Notes under the pieces: model-generated | Databases searched by the model: none | What the model was told of the DNA's origin: nothing | What the model saw: only the letters and a program-made list of their open reading frames with translations | Shown here: in pieces, positions 52,422 through 61,066 of the stretch | How positions within the stretch are numbered: the first letter of the stretch is position 1 | Layout of the letters: each line of letters starts with the position of its first letter | Position numbers and translations under genes: made by a program | Origin: Paraburkholderia graminis C4D1M | GTDB taxonomy: Bacteria; Pseudomonadota; Gammaproteobacteria; Burkholderiales; Burkholderiaceae | Reading direction: 5' to 3' | Assembly: GCF_000172415.1 (NCBI RefSeq) | Contig: NZ_ABLD01000002.1 | Location: 186,001 to 250,000 of the forward strand | Length of the DNA: 64,000 nt

Positions 52422-53246
52422 ATGAAGACAGAACGCGAAAAGAAGGTGTCGGCACGCACGGGCAACAGTGTTCAGGAACCAGAGCACGCGCCGGGCACCC
52501 GCCTCTCCGCGATCCTGAATGCGGCCGAACGGGTGTTCGGTGAGCACGGCTACGCCGGCGCGAGCATGCGGAACATCGCAGAGGAAGCGGGCGTCGCGCA
52601 GGCGCTCGTGCATTATCACTACGCGACCAAGGACAAGCTCTACGAGGCCGTGTTCGAGCGACGGTCGTCGGCGATCAATCAGCACCGTGGCAAGCTGCTC
52701 GACGCCCTGTTCGCGAGCGAAAGCACCGCGACCGTCGAAGACGTGCTGACGATCGCCTTCACCCCGCTGTCGGAAATTTTTCATGGCGAGGATGCGGTGA
52801 ATCTCGCGCTTTACGTGCAACTCGTCGCGTCCGTCAGTCTCGGCAGCGACGAGCGTTCACGGCGCATTCGCGAAACCTACTATGACCCGATCGCGGAGCG
52901 ATTCATCGACGCCCTGCATACGGTCTTGCCTGGCATTGCACGCGAGCAGGCGGTGTGGGCGTATCTGTTTTCGGTGGGAGCGCGGCAGCAGGCCCATGCA
53001 CTCAATGGCCGGGCGATGCGACTGGGTGCACGGGACCGCGCCAGGAAGTCGACGGCGCACTATTCCGACCTCGTGCGCTTCGCGGCGGCGGGCATACGTG
53101 AGTTGGTGCGGAACGAAACCGGCACGAACGCACGATCGAAGGAGCCCGAAGGCCGCGTCGCAAAGCTCTCGAGTGGTCGAACGAAGAAATCGCAAGCCGG
53201 CACCGTCGCAAACACACCGACTCGTAGCGTGCGCGGTCGCGAGTGA
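52422..53246 (+). CDS. TetR-family transcriptional regulator
   Basis: A 274-residue TetR regulator. The HTH is in residues 27-72 (ILNAAERVFGEHGYAGASMR, then EEAGVAQALVHYHYATKDKL). A long basic, low-complexity C-terminal tail of about 40 residues follows the ligand domain, which is unusual. Three copies of a TGACTGATCGATC-type site at 50399, 50490 and 52382 surround the locus, consistent with control of the MFS-hydroxylase operon, the crotonase operon and itself. Confidence 0.9.
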   Translation: MKTEREKKVSARTGNSVQEPEHAPGTRLSAILNAAERVFGEHGYAGASMRNIAEEAGVAQALVHYHYATKDKLYEAVFERRSSAINQHRGKLLDALFASESTATVEDVLTIAFTPLSEIFHGEDAVNLALYVQLVASVSLGSDERSRRIRETYYDPIAERFIDALHTVLPGIAREQAVWAYLFSVGARQQAHALNGRAMRLGARDRARKSTAHYSDLVRFAAAGIRELVRNETGTNARSKEPEGRVAKLSSGRTKKSQAGTVANTPTRSVRGRE

Positions 53247-53275
53247 CGCGACGCACCACCTGTGGAGAAATATGA

Positions 53276-53719
53276 ATGACTGATCTAAGCAAATCAGGCT
53301 TGCCGACGCAGCAGTTGATTGAATTCGATAACGTCGCTGTCTCGGTGACTGACATCAATCGATCCGCAGACTGGTACGGGCGCCTCTTCGGGTTTCGTCG
53401 AGGATACTCGACCTACATCGAACCACTCGAGGCCGATTTCCAGATTCTCGAAAGAGACGACATACGGATCGAACTTCTTTCGCGTGCAACGACCGTTCGC
53501 AATCCGGACGCGGATATTGTGCCGGGGCCGCACATCGACCGGACCGGGGCGAAGGCGATCGTTTTTCGCACATCGAGCCTCGAAGCCGTCACATCTCACC
53601 TCGAGAATGAAGGCGCGGTCTTCGAATGGAAACTCAAGCCTCTCTCTGCAGACGGCTTACGGTCGACGATGGTTCGAGACCCCGACGGTACGATCATCAA
53701 CATCCTGCAGTACCCGTAG
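53276..53719 (+). CDS. VOC-superfamily protein
   Basis: A 147-residue vicinal oxygen chelate fold. QLIEFDNVAVSVTDINRSAD opens the first beta-alpha-beta-beta-beta module and FEWKLKPLSADGLRSTMVRD with VRDPDGTIINILQY closes the second. The first metal position has Asp/Asn rather than His, so glyoxalase activity is uncertain. It is 29 bases after the TetR gene on the same strand and belongs to the TetR locus. Function unknown. Confidence 0.8.
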   Translation: MTDLSKSGLPTQQLIEFDNVAVSVTDINRSADWYGRLFGFRRGYSTYIEPLEADFQILERDDIRIELLSRATTVRNPDADIVPGPHIDRTGAKAIVFRTSSLEAVTSHLENEGAVFEWKLKPLSADGLRSTMVRDPDGTIINILQYP

Positions 53720-53845
53720 TTATTCACCTACGAGCTCATTGGCCCAAATGCGGGCGTACTCGCGCGTCGACGCGTTCAGCCGACTCGGCAACAAATAATC
53801 GGCGGGCTTGAGCCACCTATCAGTGCAGCATCGTGATCGGTTTAC

Positions 53846-54715
53846 TCACTGGGCTGCAGTCATCGAATCCGACAGCATCGTCTCGGCGATATCCAGCATC
53901 GCGCGCAAGCGATCCATGTGTCGCAGGTCCTGATGATAGCCAACCCACAAATCCCGCATGGGAGGTTGATCGGGCGTGTCGATGCGATGCAATCCGGAGA
54001 TTGCATCGCCAAGTGGCCTTGGCAGCACCGCAATACCTACCCCTCTCAGGCACATCTGTGCCTGGACCGTTCGATTTGTGCTTGTGAAGGCTCGTCGTGA
54101 AAGCGGGAACCTTTCCAGCACCCAACTGACGTCGGGAAAGTGCGACTGCGCGGTATTCATGAGAATGAGCCCTACGGATGCCGGATCGTCCTGCAACGCC
54201 TGTGCGGTTGCCGCCGACGCATAGAGGCCATATTGAATTCGCGTTAGACGGCGCTGAACAATATCCGGCTCGCTGAACGGCACGATGCGAAAGGCGACGT
54301 CCGCCTCACGACGTGAGAGATCGAGTAGTCGATAGCTTGCAATCACTTCCGGCACGACAGCGGGATGACGGCGCGTCAACTCGGCCAGGACGGGAGCCAG
54401 TACATAGCCGGCAAACCAGTCCGCCGATGAGATCCGCAGGATGCCTTCGAGGCGTTGGTTGTTGCCGCTCAGACGCCTTTCCATGGACAGCGCGGCATCC
54501 TCCATGGATTCCGCCAGCGCGAGCACGGTGTCCCCGGCGTCCGTGAGCACGAGTCCGTCCTTTGTCCGACGAAAAAGCGGCTGCTTCGCTTCGTCCTCAA
54601 GCACCTTGATTCGCCGACCCACTGTCGGATGGCTCACATCCAGCATCCGGGCGGACTCGCCGAAGGACCCGCTGCGAGCTACTGCCAGGAAGATGCGAAC
54701 GTCGTTCCATTCCAT
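53846..54715 (-). CDS. LysR-family transcriptional regulator
   Basis: A 289-residue LysR regulator. HTH: WNDVRIFLAVARSGSFGESA, then DVSHPTVGRRIKVLEDE and LFRRTKDGLVLTDAG. The variant V-G-R-R-I of the recognition helix is typical of the subgroup regulating divergent transporters. GGAG six bases before the ATG at 54715 fixes the start. It is divergent from an MFS drug-type transporter over 152 bases holding a CGAACAA-TG-TTGTTCG dyad (54767-54782). Confidence 0.88.
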   Translation of the reverse strand: MEWNDVRIFLAVARSGSFGESARMLDVSHPTVGRRIKVLEDEAKQPLFRRTKDGLVLTDAGDTVLALAESMEDAALSMERRLSGNNQRLEGILRISSADWFAGYVLAPVLAELTRRHPAVVPEVIASYRLLDLSRREADVAFRIVPFSEPDIVQRRLTRIQYGLYASAATAQALQDDPASVGLILMNTAQSHFPDVSWVLERFPLSRRAFTSTNRTVQAQMCLRGVGIAVLPRPLGDAISGLHRIDTPDQPPMRDLWVGYHQDLRHMDRLRAMLDIAETMLSDSMTAAQ

Positions 54716-54766
54716 GCCCGATCTCCGTACAAAATTGCACGGCAAATATACATGGACGTCAGTATT

Positions 54767-54782
54767 CGAACAATGTTGTTCG
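54767..54782. promoter_or_regulatory. LysR operator candidate CGAACAA-TG-TTGTTCG
   Basis: Perfect 7-2-7 dyad in the LysR/MFS divergent region, 52 bases from the LysR start and 86 from the MFS start, the expected place for LysR binding. Confidence 0.6.
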
Positions 54783-54867
54783 GAGCACTATACGGCTCGA
54801 TAAACGGATGTCCCCGCGAACCGACTGCGCGCCAATCCCAAGCCAGTCTGATCTGGAACCTCAAGAT

Positions 54868-56286
54868 ATGAATACCGAAGCCCGGCAGGTTGTTATCACT
54901 GGGACAGCAGCCTCCGACTCCCGGCGCTGGCTCGCCCTGGCAGTGCTGTTGACCGGCACGCTGCTGCCACCTTTGGACTTCTTCATCGTCAACGTGGCGC
55001 TACCTACCATACGTACGGGCCTGCAAGCATCTTCAGATGTCTCGCAGTTGGTGATCTCGGTGTACGCCGCGGCCTATGCCGTCACCCTGATCCTGGGCGG
55101 TCGCCTCGGCGATCTTTATGGCCGGAAGCGCGTATTCATCGCTGGCATGCTCGGCTTTGGGGTCGCTTCGGCGTGGTGTGGCCTGGCACCGTCGTCGGAC
55201 ATGCTTGTCGTCGGCCGGCTGCTGCAAGGGATCTCCGCAGCGATCATGGCACCGCAATCATTGGCCTCGATACACGCCATCTTCCCGGAAAGAGAAAAGA
55301 ATCGCGCGTTGAGTCTATACGGCGCGACATTCGGCCTGGCCTCTGTGGGCGGTCAGCTGCTGGGGGGAATGCTGGTTTCCGCCAGTCCGTGGGGACTGGG
55401 GTGGCGCAGCGTATTTTTGATCAACCTGCCGATCATCATCGTTGCCGTTCCAGCTGCAACGATGCTGCTGCGTGAAAGCCGAGCCGAGCGTTCGCCTCGC
55501 CTGGACGTGCCAGGGGCGTTGATGCTCGCGGTTGGCTTGCTGGCGCTCGTGGTTCCGCTCATCGAAGGGCAAGAACACCGCTGGCCGTGGTGGTGCATAG
55601 CGCCGCTGATCCTGAGCATGCCATTGCTATGGGCCTTCTGGCAGTATGAAAAGGCACAGGAGCGCGCCGGCAGAACTCCTCTCGTTCTGCCCTCGCTTCT
55701 AGCCGTGCGCAAGTTGCGACAAAGCTTGGCGTCAACGTTCTTCTTCTACGCGCTCGCTGCGTTCTTCCTGGTGTTTGCCGTGTATGAACAGGCCAGCCTG
55801 CGTCACGACGCGTTGACGGCCGGCTTGGCCATCGTGCCGCTCGGCATCGGGTTCTTCCTCGGTCCACTGTGCAGCCCGTACATCGCCCGGCGTATAGGCA
55901 CACGCACTGCCGCGTTTGGCATGGGTCTGGAGGTGCTCGGTCTGATCATGGTCGCAGCGCTGGCGTTCGCCGGTGCGTCGTCGTGGCTTGCGTTGCCGTT
56001 GTTTTTGATTGGCGCCGGGCAAGGTATCGCCCTTCCTGCGCTAGTGCGCCTGAACGTAGACCATGTGGAAACACGTTGGGCGGGGCTGGCCTCGGGCCTG
56101 GTAAGCGCTACGTTGCAGATCAGCGCTGCAGTAAGCGTCGCCTTGTTCGGCGGTCTATTCATCGCGATCGCGCCTGATGGTGCAAGCGCTCAGGACGTGC
56201 AGCTGGGCTTTGCGGTGGCTTCATTGGCCATAGGCGCGTCACTGGCACTGGCAGCCGGACTAAGTTGGAGACTCCGGGAATCATGA
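54868..56286 (+). CDS. MFS efflux transporter, DHA2 (14-helix) family
   Basis: A 472-residue EmrB/QacA-type major facilitator. Helix 1 motif D1 is PPLDFFIVNVALPTIRTGL, the loop 2-3 motif is GGRLGDLYGRKRVFIAG and the helix 4 region is GRLLQGISAAIMAPQ. The family extrudes drugs, dyes or organic solutes with protons. The upstream open frame to 54808 lacks a start with RBS, and the ATG at 54868 gives the usual N-terminus. It is divergent from LysR and followed by an SDR at 46 bases and an EthD protein. Confidence 0.87.
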   Translation: MNTEARQVVITGTAASDSRRWLALAVLLTGTLLPPLDFFIVNVALPTIRTGLQASSDVSQLVISVYAAAYAVTLILGGRLGDLYGRKRVFIAGMLGFGVASAWCGLAPSSDMLVVGRLLQGISAAIMAPQSLASIHAIFPEREKNRALSLYGATFGLASVGGQLLGGMLVSASPWGLGWRSVFLINLPIIIVAVPAATMLLRESRAERSPRLDVPGALMLAVGLLALVVPLIEGQEHRWPWWCIAPLILSMPLLWAFWQYEKAQERAGRTPLVLPSLLAVRKLRQSLASTFFFYALAAFFLVFAVYEQASLRHDALTAGLAIVPLGIGFFLGPLCSPYIARRIGTRTAAFGMGLEVLGLIMVAALAFAGASSWLALPLFLIGAGQGIALPALVRLNVDHVETRWAGLASGLVSATLQISAAVSVALFGGLFIAIAPDGASAQDVQLGFAVASLAIGASLALAAGLSWRLRES

Positions 56287-56332
56287 AGAATCAAGATCGA
56301 TACGAAATTATCCAAACATAGAAATTCTTGCC

Positions 56333-57085
56333 ATGAACAGTTCCACCTTTCCTCTCGCCGGCAAGCGCGCGCTTGTGACCGGTGCAGCACGTGGCATCGG
56401 CGCGGCCATCGCACTGAAGCTGGCCGAAGACGGCGCCGACGTCGCGATCACCTATGAGAAATCGGCCGCAAAGGCCGAGGCGCTCGCCGCTGAAATCCGC
56501 GCCCTGGGCCGCACGGCCGTCGCCATCCAGGCCGATGCCGGCAGCCCGGACGCCACGCAGACCGCGGTCGAACAGGCCGTCGCCGATCTTGGCGGGTTGG
56601 ACATCCTGGTGAACAACGCTGGTGTCCTCATCGCCGGCCCCTTCTCCGAGCAGTCGCTGGAGGAGATGAATCTGCAGTTGAACGTCAATGTGCGCGGCGT
56701 CTTCGTGGCGACCCAGGCTGCGCTGAAGCACCTCCCAAACGGCGGCCGCATCATCACTATCGGCAGCAACGCAGGCCTGTCTGTCCCGTTTCCTGGCATA
56801 GCCGTCTATTCGGCCACCAAATCGGCGATGGAGAGCTTCACCCGCGGTCTTGCGCGTGAAGTGGGCCCTCGTGACATCACCGTCAATCTGGTGCGCCCCG
56901 GCCCGATCGACACCGACATGAATCCCGCCGACGGCCCGCTCGCGCCTTCCATTCTTCCGAACCTGGGAATTGCCCGCTATGGCAAGACCTGGGAGGTTGC
57001 CGAGGCAGTCGCCTTCCTTGCCGGACCTGGTGCCGCTTATGTGACCGGTTCCGGCATTCTCGTCGATGGCGGCATCAGCGCCTGA
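56333..57085 (+). CDS. SDR family oxidoreductase
   Basis: A 250-residue classical SDR with TGAARGIG, NNAG, catalytic Ser in IGSNAGLS and YSATK, the FabG-like group. NADP preference is suggested by the basic residue after the cofactor loop. It is 46 bases after the MFS gene and 145 before an EthD protein, so an MFS-SDR-EthD unit under LysR control is likely. Substrate unknown. Confidence 0.87.
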   Translation: MNSSTFPLAGKRALVTGAARGIGAAIALKLAEDGADVAITYEKSAAKAEALAAEIRALGRTAVAIQADAGSPDATQTAVEQAVADLGGLDILVNNAGVLIAGPFSEQSLEEMNLQLNVNVRGVFVATQAALKHLPNGGRIITIGSNAGLSVPFPGIAVYSATKSAMESFTRGLAREVGPRDITVNLVRPGPIDTDMNPADGPLAPSILPNLGIARYGKTWEVAEAVAFLAGPGAAYVTGSGILVDGGISA

Positions 57086-57230
57086 GTGGATGTCCTGAGA
57101 GGACAACTGACCTCCCTGGGCGTTGCACCCACGGCAAAATCTATCAGAGCGTCCAGAAAAGCCCTCCCCCTACAACGATGGCGGGCCGGGCGACGTTGCC
57201 CTTATGACGGTAATGGAGAGAGAAAGGCAT

Positions 57231-57533
57231 ATGACAAAGATGATCGTGGTCTGCACCGGCGACGCCAACACGAAGTTCGATCGGGATTACTACGCGAATG
57301 ATCACTTCAACCTGGCGCGCTCATGCTGGGAAGAGTACGGGATGCAATCTGCGGAGGCGTTTTTTCCTTACGCTGAAGCCGATGGCTGGAAATCCATTGG
57401 CGTCTACACCTTTTCCTCGGAACAAGGCGTCCATGACGCGCTGGCGAGCCCTAAAACACAGCAAGTCATGGACGATGTGAAGAACTTCACCGACGCGCAA
57501 GTCGTGTTGCGCAGTCTGTTCATGGCGTTCTGA
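57231..57533 (+). CDS. EthD-domain protein (second copy)
   Basis: A 100-residue EthD-type dimeric ferredoxin-like protein: TKMIVVCTGDANTKFDRDYY, YANDHFNLARSCWEEYGM and a second strand GVYTFSSEQGVHDALASP. It is related in pattern to the protein at 44655 but clearly diverged. AAAGG lies six bases before the ATG at 57231; the frame opens earlier without RBS. Role likely in oxidation or degradation of an ether or lactone, not proved. Confidence 0.8.
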   Translation: MTKMIVVCTGDANTKFDRDYYANDHFNLARSCWEEYGMQSAEAFFPYAEADGWKSIGVYTFSSEQGVHDALASPKTQQVMDDVKNFTDAQVVLRSLFMAF

Positions 57534-57578
57534 GCGGCATCGCAGCGTCAATGTTTTTGGACTCACCTCGCGCAATAG

Positions 57579-58076
57579 CTACTTGTTCAATTTCTCAGCC
57601 TCGCTCGGCTCCTCTCTGGGCTTGTAGCGCGGCGTGGGCTGTGGCAGCAGAAAGAAGGCGACGCACAGCAGTGCAATGGCCACTCCGATGCGCGACGCCG
57701 CGATGACGACGGGAATTGCAGCGATCTGGAGCAGCGTCGCGACGCCGTAGCGACGTGTCATCTGCTGGAGGAAATCGGGCGCGAGCCGTTCGTCCATCAG
57801 CCGGCGGCCTGGCATTGCGTAGAACCACTTCGCCATCCACGTGCAGGCGGTCAGGGCAAGGCCGGCAACAAGGGTCACTGACGCGGCGGACTCGAAACCC
57901 GTGCCGAGGTGGAAGCACCAGACGCGGATTGGATAAGGAATGACGACGATCGCCAGCAGGAACAGGAGGTTGATCACGCCGAACCAGTGATCACTCTTGG
58001 CGTAAATGCGACCCGAATAATGGTGTTGCAGCCAGTACGCCCCAATCACGACGTAGCATCGTCCGGGCAATACCAA
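57579..58076 (-). pseudogene. TMEM175-like potassium channel protein, N-terminally truncated
   Basis: A 165-residue frame starting at TTG. It has VVIGAYWLQHHYSGRIYAKS, FGVINLLFLLAIVVIPYPIR and a C-terminal set of hydrophobic helices, which match the later helices of bacterial TMEM175 (DUF1211) channels. The first part of the family, with FSDGVFAI and the first two helices and pore residues, is missing: no matching sequence is found in any frame just upstream. The gene is therefore probably a remnant. The end is charged (REEPSEAEKLNK). Confidence 0.6.
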
Positions 58077-58242
58077 ACTTCATGAAGGTAGCCTAACGCC
58101 CTCGTCATCCAATACCGTCCTTCCGGCCATTTCTTTCGGTTCGCGAATTGTTGACGATTTTACGCGAGGCGTCGAGTGGCTGTTCATCGCCGATGACCGG
58201 CTAATGCGGCATGCATATTTCCCGGCGCGCGAATGAGCCGCC

Positions 58243-59790
58243 TTACTTCGACGCGTTCAGCAAGATCATTCGATGAACGCGGGAAAGCGCCTGCTGCCAT
58301 TCGGCGCTATTGCGCGCGGCGTCGCCCTTGTCAATGAGCGGCTCGAGCAACGAGAGCAGCTCCGTTGAACGGGATGTCTCTTCCGGTGTGGCGAGGTCGG
58401 AAGTCAGCACGCCTCGCTCGTACTTCAAATGACGTGTGCTCCGGTCTGAAGTCTGACGCAGCGAGGCGTGTGCCAGCGCGCCACGTTCCATCGCCAGCTG
58501 GACGGCGCTTTCGCCGGAGTCGTCTATCCGCACATAATCGTAGTTCTGCGAGGATCTTAGCGACGTAAGAGCCGGTTTGGCGCCGCCCTTAAGCGCCTGA
58601 TGGTAGCTGGCGACCAGATGCGATCGCTGGCTTTGCGAAATCTTGCCTTCGAAGCGCGAGCCTTCGAGCTGCGTCGTTTGCGAGACCTGATACGAAAATG
58701 CGTCGATTTCGCCCGGACGCATCGGATTGGGCGACGCCGACGCGTCCGTGATCGATGCGCTAAAGTCAGCGAGTCCCGTCAACATCGCCTGAGCCGACTG
58801 CTGCAGCCCCGGGCCGTAGCCCGTTCCCGGCAGCACCTCGGCCGAAGGCGTCCCGTAGCTCTCGTTCATCTGCGCGAATCCGTCCTCGAACATCGACATC
58901 AACGTTGCGTTGCCGTGCCCGCGTGAATTGGCGTGGTCGAACTGCTGAAGATAGCTCGCCACCGAAGCAGCGCGTTGCGCGTTCGTTCCCCAAAGTGCCG
59001 AATGGCTCGTATCGACCTTCACGCTCATGGTTCCCGCCGCGCTCGTGACGCTCAGGCTGCGCGCCGCGCTGTCCTGCGAATAGCTTGCCGAGACGTCCGC
59101 ATTGCCGGCGCCCGTTATGCTGTATTCAAAGCTCACGGAAGCGAGCACCGAAGTGTCGGACTGCGTCAGGCCGCTCAGGTCGAGTTTCGGTGGCACGGCG
59201 CCCAGACCGTCGATGGCCTGTTGGAAACCCTCTGAAAGCTTTGCCAGCGCATTGCGTTCGCTCTCGCTGAGCGCGCCGCTGCTCTTGATGCTGACCGAAA
59301 GGCCGCCGTCCTCGCTGCCCAGCGCGATTTCGACCGTCACGCCGCTCGCCGTTCGCACCGTCAAACCGATCTGGCCGGCGGGTTGTTGAGAAGACCGTCC
59401 AATGCCGCCCACGCCTGCGGACCCAACGCTGACGGTTTGCGAATAATCGCTGCCCGTGGTCCTGAAGCGATCGAGCAGCGCGCTGCCGAGCCCGGCGAAG
59501 CGTCCCGCCATCGTCTGCGCGGCGTAGTTCCCTGCCATCCTGAGCGTTACCGCGTCGCGGTTGTCGCTGGCCCAGCTCACCGTCGGCATGGCGGCGCTCA
59601 GCGTGCCTTCCGGCGTATAGGTTTCGAGCACCGTGATGCTGCTCGCGGAAGGGATCGTGACGATGGCCGACGGCGAGAGCGCCACCATGCGTCGCGCATC
59701 GCCGTCAACCGCCACCGCGGGATTCACGGAATCGGAGCGGGGGGTGGGGACAAGGGGCGCGGCAAGGTTCAGGGACGATAGCGTGGTCAT
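58243..59790 (-). CDS. Large unknown protein
   Basis: A 515-residue protein, Ser/Ala/Thr-rich, with no signal peptide or transmembrane segment. It begins MTTLSSLNLAAPLVPTPRSD. Beta-rich repeats fill the middle (VTVEIALGSEDGGLSVSIKS, VSFEYSITGAGNADVSASYS), followed by helical regions (AQAMLTGLADFSASITDA, STELLSLLEPLIDKGDAARN). It resembles secreted or surface structural proteins in composition, but no family is recognised. The ATG has no strong RBS. It stands alone, 452 bases from the next strand-mate. Confidence 0.65.
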   Translation of the reverse strand: MTTLSSLNLAAPLVPTPRSDSVNPAVAVDGDARRMVALSPSAIVTIPSASSITVLETYTPEGTLSAAMPTVSWASDNRDAVTLRMAGNYAAQTMAGRFAGLGSALLDRFRTTGSDYSQTVSVGSAGVGGIGRSSQQPAGQIGLTVRTASGVTVEIALGSEDGGLSVSIKSSGALSESERNALAKLSEGFQQAIDGLGAVPPKLDLSGLTQSDTSVLASVSFEYSITGAGNADVSASYSQDSAARSLSVTSAAGTMSVKVDTSHSALWGTNAQRAASVASYLQQFDHANSRGHGNATLMSMFEDGFAQMNESYGTPSAEVLPGTGYGPGLQQSAQAMLTGLADFSASITDASASPNPMRPGEIDAFSYQVSQTTQLEGSRFEGKISQSQRSHLVASYHQALKGGAKPALTSLRSSQNYDYVRIDDSGESAVQLAMERGALAHASLRQTSDRSTRHLKYERGVLTSDLATPEETSRSTELLSLLEPLIDKGDAARNSAEWQQALSRVHRMILLNASK

Positions 59791-60011
59791 GGCTCAATGC
59801 GTTCTTGTTGTTCGCGAGGGAGCGTGGCGCTCAGCTCTGGACAGCGCCATCATCTGCTTATCGTCAATGCTTTCGAATACTTTAGTAAGAACGTGACAGA
59901 TACGAGCACCCCTCTAGCGTCCAGATAGCCGACATTCAGTCTGCATCGTCAGCGATTCAGCCCTGTTGTCGAACGGCCGTTCCTGGCCGCACTGCGTCCT
60001 ACGAACGAGCC

Positions 60012-60224
60012 CTAGAGCGCCTCTGCGCGCTTTCCGCCGACATGCAGGGCGATCACGCCGACCGCCATGGCGACAAGGGCGCGCGAGAACCAGATCCTAA
60101 ACGGGGTCGGCAGATCGAATACGTCGAATGCTTGAATCAGGCTATAAAGTCCAAAACAGATCGACGCGATGCCCAGCGCGAGCAGGAAGACGACAAGCAT
60201 CTCGGGCGCTGACCGACGACTCAC
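60012..60224 (-). CDS. Small two-helix membrane protein
   Basis: A 70-residue protein with two transmembrane helices (EMLVVFLLALGIASICFGLY and SRALVAMAVGVIALHVGG). The GTG start at 60224 has a very strong RBS, AGGAGGT, seven bases upstream, which rules out the longer frame from 60293. It follows another small membrane protein gene by 65 bases on the same strand. Function unknown. Confidence 0.6.
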   Translation of the reverse strand: MSRRSAPEMLVVFLLALGIASICFGLYSLIQAFDVFDLPTPFRIWFSRALVAMAVGVIALHVGGKRAEAL

Positions 60225-60289
60225 ATCATTTACCTCCTCTGGAGCCTTTGCTGTCGCAGATGGCTCGTGACGCGGCTTGCAAACCGGCC

Positions 60290-60724
60290 TCATATACTTA
60301 GCTTCCGCAACTGCGGGCCGCGACTGATAGGGGAACCGCTCGTGTCATCCGTACGCTTGCCGACTTGAACAAACTGTGCCATGAGGCACAGCACAAAGCA
60401 GAGAATCATGACGCACCGGACCGTCGAGAAGAATGCACTCTTCCCTGGCACGACGATGTTCACAACGGCTACCCTGTTGTGGGCGACGACGCCTTGTGCG
60501 ACGGTGGATCGTGAACTCGGCCCCTCCAGAGCAGCGGGAATGCCCTGGATGAAACGAGTGATGGCAAGCGCACCGACGAATGCGCAAGCCACATGCAAAT
60601 AGATCAACCAGGACGGCTGCGGATATTCCGGACTGTTGAGTACCAGGTTCAGGCATGCCACGATACCGGCACACGGTGCGCTCAAGGCGAACGCCAGCAG
60701 CCATGATTTGAATCGCTGGGTCAT
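60290..60724 (-). CDS. Membrane protein of unknown function
   Basis: A 144-residue protein starting MTQRFKSWLLAFALSAPCAG, with about three or four hydrophobic segments (LIYLHVACAFVGALAITRFI, VRCVMILCFVLCLMAQFVQV). No family recognised. Paired with the small protein at 60012. Both are likely to act in the cytoplasmic membrane. Confidence 0.5.
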   Translation of the reverse strand: MTQRFKSWLLAFALSAPCAGIVACLNLVLNSPEYPQPSWLIYLHVACAFVGALAITRFIQGIPAALEGPSSRSTVAQGVVAHNRVAVVNIVVPGKSAFFSTVRCVMILCFVLCLMAQFVQVGKRTDDTSGSPISRGPQLRKLSI

Positions 60725-61066
60725 GAGTTTCAATGAAGGGACGCTCGACTTTAATATCGGCAAACAGTCGAAATTCTTGAGTGATCCACACGCTGCACGC
60801 GACGCTTCCGGCCGATGCACGACTAGTAGTTCAATCGCCGGACGTGGAACGCGCGATCAACAACGCGTGCAAATCTCGCAGCAATTTGGAGAGCGAAGTC
60901 GAGCGTCCCAAATTGGCCCGGGTTGAGGCGGTGCCCCCAGCAATTCGCTCGCCGGAAACCGGCCATTGAGCGAGGGCAAACGAGACCTTGGCTGATCAAA
61001 CTGGACGTCGACCTCTACCGGCGGCTCTTGGCCGGACAGCATCCGATTGCGGCCCGGCTGGGATGC
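60725..61066. other. Intergenic region next to integrase
   Basis: 342 bases between the small membrane protein gene and the end of the integrase gene. No credible gene; a plus-strand frame at 60923-61303 contains a plausible-looking stretch (WLIKLDVDLYRRLLAGQHP) but overlaps the integrase gene and is probably a shadow. Confidence 0.4.
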
